NCBI RefSeq assembly: GCF_964199755.1
Contig: NC_133911.1
Span: 1,081,001-1,145,000, forward strand
Origin: Larus michahellis
Lineage: Eukaryota > Chordata > Aves > Charadriiformes > Laridae
Direction: 5' to 3'
DNA: 64,000 bases
The notes beneath the pieces were generated by a model. That model had not been told where the DNA came from and did no database searches. It saw only the letters and a list, made by a program, of their open reading frames with translations. This document shows, piece by piece, positions 59,301 to 64,000 of the stretch (its first letter is position 1; each line of letters starts with the position of its first letter). The translations under genes were made by a program, and so were the position numbers.

Positions 59301-62300
59301 CACCAAGGCCATTACCTGCTTGGAAGAAAAACTCTGCGCCGGGTTGTTTCCGGATCTCCTCCATGAGCAGGTTCAGTGGTGCAGGTTCCCGCACAGCCAG
59401 CAGCAGCTGCCAAATGGCAGAGACCGACAGAGACCGCTCCTCCAACGCCGCCGACACAAGGGAGGCAAAACCGCCGTCCTCTCGCTTCACAACCTGCTCC
59501 ATTGCCTTGGAAAGACCCACAGCGAGGCACTAACAGGGGACCCCATCCACCTGCCCTGCATCATGCTTAGCCACGACCATGGCTCACCCCAGACCCAGAC
59601 TTCCCTTGCTCCCACCCTCCTCAAGACGTGGCTCGTGGTGCAACTCAAGCAGTGATCACTTGGAAGCCCAGCTCTTGGAATCACAGAATGGTTAGAGTTA
59701 GAAGGGACCTTAAGGATCATCTAGTTCCACCCCCCTGCCCTGGGCAGGGACACCTCCCACCAGCCCAGGTTGCTCCAAGCCCCGTCCAACCTGGCCTTGA
59801 ACCCCTCCAGGGATGGGGCAGCCACAGCTTCTCTGGGCAGCGTGTTCCACTGTCTCACCACCCTCAGAGTAAAGAATTTCTTCCTAATATCTCATCTAAA
59901 TCTCCCCTCTTTCAGTTTAAAACTGTTACCTCTTGTCCTATCACTACACTCCCTGATCAAGAGTCCTTCCCCGTCTTTCCTGTACACCCCCTTTCGGTAC
60001 TGGAAGGCCGTTATAAGGTCTCTCTTCAGCCAAACACATCAGTCATTTCCTCAACTCACTCCAAGGCTGAACCTCTCTCTTCAGTGCCCCAATCAGCCAC
60101 TCTTACTTGCCAGCCTTCAGCTTCATACACATTACCTGCTTCACTCCCGCTATAGCATACTAAAGAATCATTAAACAGGGTCCTGCTGGAGGCCTACCCC
60201 AAACCAAGCCGTGACAGGTGGTAAACCAAGTCCTCAAGACTTGACAGGGATCCCAGATGGGGATTAAAGCTCTGTATCTCCTTGCAGATGGACAGGAGAC
60301 CGCTTACCTCCCTCTCAGCAGGAGCCAGGCTCTGTGCAGCAGAGATGCCCTGCAGCAGCGTCTGGGTGTCCGTGAGGAGCTCCACTAAGTTTTCTCGGTA
60401 TCGTCTCAACAGTTTGGCTCCATAATCCTCTGGGCTCCACTTGGCTGAGTGCAAGGGAATGAAAATGAGAACAGTTCAGCTTACAGCATCTTCCCAAAGG
60501 GCTTCAGAGCTGCGGGGGGCTGAAAAAGCCAAGGCAGCCCACTCTCCCTGGGTGACTAACAGACAGCCTTACGGTCAGGACACCTGGATTTACCTTCAAG
60601 CAGGGGATCAACATGACAAATCAAAACTTCTCCAAATCAAAGACAACACAGAATATCCCCTGCCCACACGTGCCTACAGAAATAGATCTCTGGCACCCAA
60701 ATGCCTGGCGAGTTTCTGTCCTAGTCTGAGCCCAGAAGAAGAAAGTCTCAGTTTTCAGCCATGTTCAGCAGGTAAACATGTGGCCTTGTCTGTAAAGACA
60801 ACACCTCGAGGTGTTCATCAGCCTCTTCTGATGCCCTGGAATCAAGGAGACCCCACTACTGACTCTTAATTGTAGTTTCACTGAAAGAGGTCTGTAAGTG
60901 AGAGTTTTTGATCCACTCCATTGAGAAGGAGCTCTGCAACACGCTCTGTCTCAGCGGTGTATGACTATCAAACATTCTACAAACACCCAGATGGTCCACA
61001 GTAATCAACAACTTAGCGGGCTGAGTTGTCCTTGGTGAAAACGTTAAGGGAACACAAAGCAGACGTGCGACTGCAAAGCGGTGCTAACACCCTCTTCTCT
61101 CCCGTACACCACAAAACCGCAACTTTAACCTCATTCCTTCTTCCTCCCATATCTACTTCCAAGCTGGGTCTGCTGAGGTTTGCCCTGACGGATCTGAGAA
61201 ATAGAGTAACACCACAACCCTTTAAAGACACACCAGCATCAGGACACAAAGGACTAATTCAAGAAAGAGGAACAGTGTTTATTCAGGATAATGAAGAGGC
61301 TTGGGCAAAATACATTGTGTACCAAAAGTAATATATGATCGTACGTGTTGCCAGATTAGTTGATAAATAAAACTGTGAATTGCCAAATAGATGAATCTGA
61401 AAAGGATTTTTTTCACTGTTGGAGTTTCTAAATTGGAGAAGATGCATAGCTATACTTTTGTAGGAGAAACCAAAACAAAAAAAAAACCCTGTAATTCATC
61501 CAAGACATCTGTGCGTGTTTTTTGTTTGTGTGCTTAGGTCTTTTAATTATTTTGGTTCAGTACCAAACAGAAAAATCTATTATTCGCACAGCACTACTTG
61601 GGAGAAAAGCAGCTAAATACACACAGCCTGGGGAAAATACAATCTCTGGGACCCCGAAGATACACAGTGCTGGGTAAGAAGAGAAAGCTCTCCGGGATGC
61701 TGAAGGAGGCAATGGCAGGCTGTGGGAATAATCAATGGAAGACTGAGAGCTAATATGAGAACTCCCTGGACAAAGACTTCTTGGAGACACGAGCCTACTC
61801 CCCAGCAAAGCTGAGGGAACTTCTTTAAGCGCTTCAGCTCCATAGGGTTTAGGTATGACTGGGACGTGCCCCACATGGATCAGGGGATGGTTCACAAATA
61901 ATAAAAATATTTTTCCCCTTCTCCCATCGGAACGTTCCTGTTTCAAATTACACCAATTTGAGTTGTTATGAATGCACTCTCAGTTCTGCTGCCGTACCGA
62001 GGTGAGCTCCGTAAGCAGAGCGTGCCCTGCGCCGCTGCACGAGACGTCCTCCTTTCTGCTGGTGGGACAGCAGAGGACATCAAAGGCTGCCATCAGTGGC
62101 TCAAATCATTCCCTCCCTCTTCATTTCCCCGATAAGAAGTATTTGTGCTTCTGTTTGTTCAAGCTGCAATTTGAGGAGATTCAGCTCTATGTAATTAAGG
62201 AACGCTCCTCCTTGGAATGGGTATTACCACTAGATAATTAACCATGTTGGGAGTCTGGTGTTTCAAGAAAGCAATCGTGCTTAACAAATGACAAAGCAAA

Positions 62301-63485
62301 CTGCCTGTCGGGAATGTTTGCTACAGAGGAAATTATCAGCATTATGAGCACAGTTTTGCTTTCTATTAAACACTCATTTACATTTCACTGCATGTTAATT
62401 TAGTTTTTAATTTTTAAGCGACTTCAGAGCTGGTGAAATTTGCCTCTCTGAACTGCTCAGGGGTGTGCCTAAACCCACCCACACTCGGAAGGCTGTCCCA
62501 CCGGCCGAAAGGTGAGGACTCAGGAGCCCCAGCGCCACCACTGGCAGGCCACGAACAATAAAACTCCACCAAAATAAAAAGAAGGGGACTAGCTGTCCAA
62601 GATAATGATGACACTAAGCATAGGACTCCCATCAGCACACTCTGCTCCACACAGGACACCACAACTCAACAACCATGATGTGCAGAAACACTACCCAACC
62701 AAACACGCAGCCCACAATCTCCCTCAATCATGAGGAATTCACGAAGACTGAAGCCAGGTAAGACACTGCCTGTATTTATTCCAAGACATCTACAGCTTTG
62801 GGGAAGTTTTAGGTACTTTCAAAGCCAGCAAGTACCATGAGTTAAAGTCACCAATGGACCAGAGTTTGGTAAAGACGCCTTCACCTATGAAGGGTTTATT
62901 AAGTGAAAATTGTTCTGTTTATTATGGAGACACATGCTGCTGCTTTTAAGTGACTGAAAACCCAAAAGTAATTTGACACTGGAGGGAACAGTTCTCCTGT
63001 TTGCCCAATAAGACATCCTAGTTTCTATCCTATTGGTGCCAAAGTCCAGGAAGGAGCCCAACAGGCTTCTGCCCAACACTGCTCATTGCATGGCAAATTG
63101 GGGGCTTTCTTGCTGGCACAGTCCTCCTACCCCGGTGCTCCCAGACCGTTTTTGTTTGTATAAAAAGGCCATCCCATTCCCTTACATGAAAATAAGATTC
63201 CAAGAGCGCACTGAAGTCCAGACAAGCATCCAGACTTCCTGGCAATCCCCTGAACTGACTCCCCAGGCATCTGGAGTTTAGCGTACCCATACCTTTGACA
63301 TCAGAGACATTTGCTGTTGCCACCAAGTTGTCCAGCAGAAGGTGAAGGCCAGGGAATGATGCTTTCACAGCCCCCAGAAGTTTGACCAAACTTTCCGCTT
63401 TCAGGGTTTTCTCTTCATGCACCTTCCTGAGCAGGTTGTCCATGGCTTCCCTTTGAGACCCGCCTTCGCAGCAATCCAAAACTAC
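44106..63485 (-). CDS. ZBTB40: ZBTB40, partial (13 3'-most coding exons; BTB exons outside the window)
   Basis: This is a nuclear zinc finger and BTB domain protein, presumed to be a DNA-binding transcription regulator. Coding exons, in transcript order on the minus strand, are 63293-63485, 60308-60444, 59316-59505, 58125-58258, 56977-57145, 50103-50510, 49404-49610, 48502-48666, 47833-48047, 47070-47232, 46229-46315, 45035-45255 and 44106-44303. All internal borders are GT-AG and phases match, giving 828 codons and a TGA stop. The N-terminal 274 or so residues are helical repeats, followed by an acidic linker, 14 C2H2-like fingers and a roughly 80-residue tail. Identity rests on my recollection of human ZBTB40, with the same order of segments such as [24 protein letters not shown] finger 1, [19 protein letters not shown] and GSQVFVTLP. 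The first exon here begins in phase 0, so upstream exons must exist past base 64000. No frameshift or stop is seen, so the gene looks functional. Confidence 0.95.
45035..45255 (-). CDS. ZBTB40: ZBTB40 exon w12 (zinc fingers 13 and 14)
   Basis: The exon is 221 bases, phase 1 to phase 0. The acceptor is TCTCCCCGCAG/GCTCC and the donor is TTGTGCAG/GTAAAG. Finger 13 is [20 protein letters not shown] then EH, and finger 14 is [20 protein letters not shown] then EH. A Thr/Gln-rich stretch ending ATTTQIVQ leads into the tail. Confidence 0.95.
46229..46315 (-). CDS. ZBTB40: ZBTB40 exon w11 (zinc finger 12)
   Basis: This is a small 87-base exon, phase 1 to phase 1, with acceptor TTTTTTGCAG/ATGTG and donor CACTCAG/GTCTGT. 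It encodes one finger, [20 protein letters not shown] then RH, flanked by DVKFHE and SG. The donor GTCTGT is weaker than the others in the gene, but reading frame and phase fit on both sides. Confidence 0.92.
46490..46893 (+). mobile_element. CR1 LINE 3' fragment in ZBTB40 intron (antisense to the gene)
   Basis: About 400 bases: GAGGATAGGCTGAGAGAG, GGAGAAGAGAAGGCTC and the 3' end CACACTCTATGATTCTG are all CR1 hallmarks. It lies in the intron between exons w10 and w11 and is oriented opposite to ZBTB40. Confidence 0.93.
47070..47232 (-). CDS. ZBTB40: ZBTB40 exon w10 (rest of finger 10, finger 11)
   Basis: The exon is 163 bases, phase 0 to phase 1. The acceptor is ATCATTGCAG/CAGTTG and the donor is CACGCAG/GTGATG. 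It completes finger 10 with [12 protein letters not shown], followed by the spacer [17 protein letters not shown] and finger 11 ([20 protein letters not shown], then EH). A CAGCAG repeat at the acceptor could allow a NAGNAG-type one-codon (Gln) variant; I chose the first AG because it gives the YQQLSG reading of the human family member. Confidence 0.95.
47833..48047 (-). CDS. ZBTB40: ZBTB40 exon w9 (fingers 8 and 9, first half of finger 10)
   Basis: The exon is 215 bases, phase 1 to phase 0. The acceptor is GGGCGGCAG/ACATCG and the donor is TACCAG/GTGAGC. It has finger 8 ([20 protein letters not shown], then AH) and finger 9 ([20 protein letters not shown], then H), with a GGKPF linker. It ends inside finger 10 after CDICDKAYQ, so an intron splits that finger as one does finger 3. 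Confidence 0.96.
48502..48666 (-). CDS. ZBTB40: ZBTB40 exon w8 (zinc fingers 6 and 7)
   Basis: The exon is 165 bases, phase 1 to phase 1. The acceptor is GTCACTGCAG/GGAAG and the donor is TTCCACA/GTGAGT. Finger 6 is [20 protein letters not shown] then H, and finger 7 is [20 protein letters not shown] then FH. They are joined by TGDKPYV, a near-canonical linker. These are the most typical C2H2 units of the protein. Confidence 0.96.
49404..49610 (-). CDS. ZBTB40: ZBTB40 exon w7 (rest of finger 3, fingers 4 and 5)
   Basis: The exon is 207 bases, phase 1 to phase 1. The acceptor is GCCTCCCCAG/GGATG and the donor is GCTGAGG/GTGAGC. It completes finger 3 with MQYHKLTEH, then carries finger 4 ([20 protein letters not shown], then H) and finger 5 ([17 protein letters not shown], then TKKKH). 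The linker between 4 and 5 is TGDRPF, close to the canonical TGEKP of DNA-binding finger arrays. Confidence 0.96.
50103..50510 (-). CDS. ZBTB40: ZBTB40 exon w6 (acidic linker, zinc fingers 1-2, first half of finger 3)
   Basis: This is the longest coding exon in the window (408 bases, phase 1 to phase 1). The acceptor is TATTTCTGTAG/GTCTC and the donor is GCCTCAG/GTAGGT. It starts with a charged low-complexity linker rich in Lys, Glu and Asp. Finger 1 ([19 protein letters not shown], then MKRC) has Cys in place of the last His. Finger 2 ([20 protein letters not shown], then VH) lacks the usual central Phe. A KKKKKR stretch that could serve as a nuclear localisation signal comes next. [13 protein letters not shown] begins finger 3, which the intron splits. 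Confidence 0.95.
51690..52272 (+). mobile_element. CR1 LINE 3' fragment in ZBTB40 intron (antisense)
   Basis: About 580 bases, starting near TGCATCCTGGGCTGCATCCC and ending at CAACCCAAACCATTCTGTGA. It is the same subfamily as the copies at 55.3 kb (same orientation) and 59.7 kb (opposite orientation), sharing CCTGCCCAGGGCAGG near the 3' end. Confidence 0.93.
55256..55822 (+). mobile_element. CR1 LINE 3' fragment in ZBTB40 intron (antisense)
   Basis: About 570 bases ending at CCATTCTGTGATTCTGTG. It lies in the same intron as the 51.7-kb copy and is very similar to it. Coding remnants carry several frame breaks. Confidence 0.93.
56977..57145 (-). CDS. ZBTB40: ZBTB40 exon w5 (helical module type 1, third copy)
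   Basis: The exon is 169 bases, phase 0 to phase 1. The acceptor is ACTTCTCCAG/CTACTG and the donor is CATGTGG/GTAAGA. It encodes [19 protein letters not shown] and onward, with the block [16 protein letters not shown] at exon residues 24-39, then [18 protein letters not shown] 6.5-kb intron separates it from the zinc finger exons. Confidence 0.93.
58125..58258 (-). CDS. ZBTB40: ZBTB40 exon w4 (helical module type 2, second copy)
   Basis: The exon is 134 bases, phase 1 to phase 0. The acceptor is TTTCCTCTTCAG/TGGCC and the donor is AAAGAG/GTATGA. It encodes [19 protein letters not shown] and onward, ending in LTEAVKE. The helix [13 protein letters not shown] lines up without gaps with [13 protein letters not shown] of exon w2, and both exons end in a charged xxE just before the next type 1 module. 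Confidence 0.93.
59316..59505 (-). CDS. ZBTB40: ZBTB40 exon w3 (helical module type 1, second copy)
   Basis: The exon is 190 bases, phase 0 to phase 1. The acceptor is TCTTTCCAAG/GCAATGG and the donor is CAAGCAG/GTAATG. It encodes [17 protein letters not shown] and onward, with the block [16 protein letters not shown] at exon residues 23-38, then [20 protein letters not shown]. Its length, phase and block position match w1 and w5, which supports origin by duplication. Confidence 0.93.
59679..60060 (-). mobile_element. CR1 LINE 3' fragment in ZBTB40 intron (sense)
   Basis: It begins with ATCACAGAATGGTTAGAGTT, the reverse complement of a CR1 3' end, and runs about 380 bases before similarity fades. 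It is same-strand with ZBTB40 and inverted relative to the 51.7- and 55.3-kb copies. Diverged CR1 may continue to about 60110. Confidence 0.92.
60308..60444 (-). CDS. ZBTB40: ZBTB40 exon w2 (helical module type 2, first copy in window)
   Basis: The exon is 137 bases, phase 1 to phase 0. The acceptor is CTTGCACTCAG/CCAAG and the donor is AGGGAG/GTAAGC. It encodes [19 protein letters not shown] and onward, ending in LAPAERE. An open frame runs on past this donor to a TAG, but the strong GTAAGC site and the phase-0 acceptor of the next exon fix the border here, and the join then reads ERE-AMEQ as in the human family member (EREVME). Confidence 0.93.
60445..63292 (-). other. ZBTB40 intron between exons w1 and w2
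   Basis: This 2.8-kb intron is AT-rich toward 61300-62900. I see no repeat of a recognised family and no coding exon. The stretch 62280-62420 is very AT-rich with several ATTA cores. The other introns (44304-45034, 45256-46228, 46316-47069, 47233-47832, 48048-48501, 48667-49403, 49611-50102, 57146-58124, 58259-59315, 59506-60307) are short, and only 46316-47069 and 59506-60307 contain a clear CR1. Bases 63486-64000 are the start of the next upstream intron. Confidence 0.65.
63293..63485 (-). CDS. ZBTB40: ZBTB40 exon w1 (helical module type 1, first copy in window)
   Basis: The exon is 193 bases, entering in phase 0 and leaving in phase 1. The acceptor is TTTGTCACAG before GTAGTTTTGG and the donor is TCAAAG/GTATGG. 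It encodes [19 protein letters not shown] and onward, including the block [16 protein letters not shown] at residues 25-40 of the exon and then [12 protein letters not shown]. These are amphipathic, leucine-rich helices with no known catalytic residue. The same block pattern returns in exons w3 and w5. The preceding exon is not in the window. Confidence 0.93.
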
Positions 63486-64000
63486 CTGTGACAAAGAAAC
63501 AGACAAGAACCTGTTTGTGAGAGCTTCCTACAAACTCTTGGATCTGTAGAGAGACCAGAGAAACAGGAACGGCATCACAGCAGGCAGTACTGCAACTAAT
63601 CCATATTCACTGCTTCCAGTAATCTGATTAAGTGGGAGGTGTTACGGGGTGCTAGTTACAGGAACATCTAAACGCATCCCAGGTATATCTGACATATGCC
63701 ACCTTGAAAACTATGCCGGTGGGTTCTTCCACCATGTCTAGCTCTTGGAAGTGGCGGACAAGCAAAAAAGCATTTTTTCAAAGGGAACAAAAAAATGACT
63801 TAAAGATAGGATTCAAAACAATATTTCACTTAATATTTGTAGAAAATACTTTTTATATTGGCAGTCTATTTTCCCTTGTCTCCGCAATTTTTCTGCTTGT
63901 CGGCGAAAGACAGGGATGGAGAGGAAAAAAAAAAAAAGGACTCATTATTTAAATAAGCATCCTATTAATTGAATGATTATTTTTACGACGAGGCCACATG

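Noticed and set aside
60198..60307. Extension of ZBTB40 exon w2 to a donor near 60197
   Set aside because: That donor would leave phase 2, which does not fit the phase-0 acceptor of w3. The GTAAGC donor at 60307 fits both phase and the family sequence.
1..64000. CRISPR arrays, bacterial-type operons, riboswitches, integrated viruses
   Set aside because: The sequence is vertebrate nuclear DNA. No spaced direct-repeat array, LTR pair or viral gene was recognised.

Overview
The window looks like avian genomic DNA. It holds at least seven 5'-truncated CR1 retrotransposon copies of the bird type (several with the ATTCTATG/ATTCTGTG-like 3' end), short introns, and one vertebrate gene whose spliced product I recognise as ZBTB40, a BTB/zinc-finger transcription factor. 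The GC-rich, compact character fits an avian microchromosome, but the species cannot be read from the sequence.

Right third (about 43.8-64.0 kb): the 3' part of ZBTB40 on the minus strand. I placed thirteen coding exons, all with GT-AG borders and matching phases. They join into 2487 coding bases (828 codons plus stop) with no frame break. The first five exons in transcript order (63485 down to 56977) encode an alpha-helical region built from an alternating two-exon repeat. The next seven encode 14 C2H2-like zinc fingers, and the last encodes a short conserved tail. The BTB-domain exons lie beyond base 64000. A poly(A) signal lies 265 bases after the stop codon.

Left two thirds (1 to about 43.8 kb): no protein-coding gene that I can support. 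This is GC-rich intergenic DNA with many spurious ORFs, two longer CR1 copies (6.3-7.3 and 14.7-16.0 kb), two short CR1 pieces (28.4 and 34.1 kb), a 16-copy 40-bp minisatellite (36.8-37.5 kb), and about a dozen AT-rich islands dense in homeodomain, GATA, TALE, NKX-like and TCF-like motifs. These islands look like developmental enhancers. In human, ZBTB40 lies between WNT4 (5' side) and EPHA8 (3' side). If that order holds here, the empty left region is the ZBTB40-EPHA8 interval and the islands are candidate enhancers of those neighbours. No EPHA8 exon was found in the window.

Most notable observations: the two-exon tandem cassette in the ZBTB40 helical region, visible in both sequence and intron phase; same-subfamily CR1 copies in opposite orientation flanking three exons of that region (a possible circular-RNA setup); the 40-bp minisatellite with a CAGCTG E-box in nearly every unit; and two separate clusters of TNAAGTG (NKX-type) motifs.
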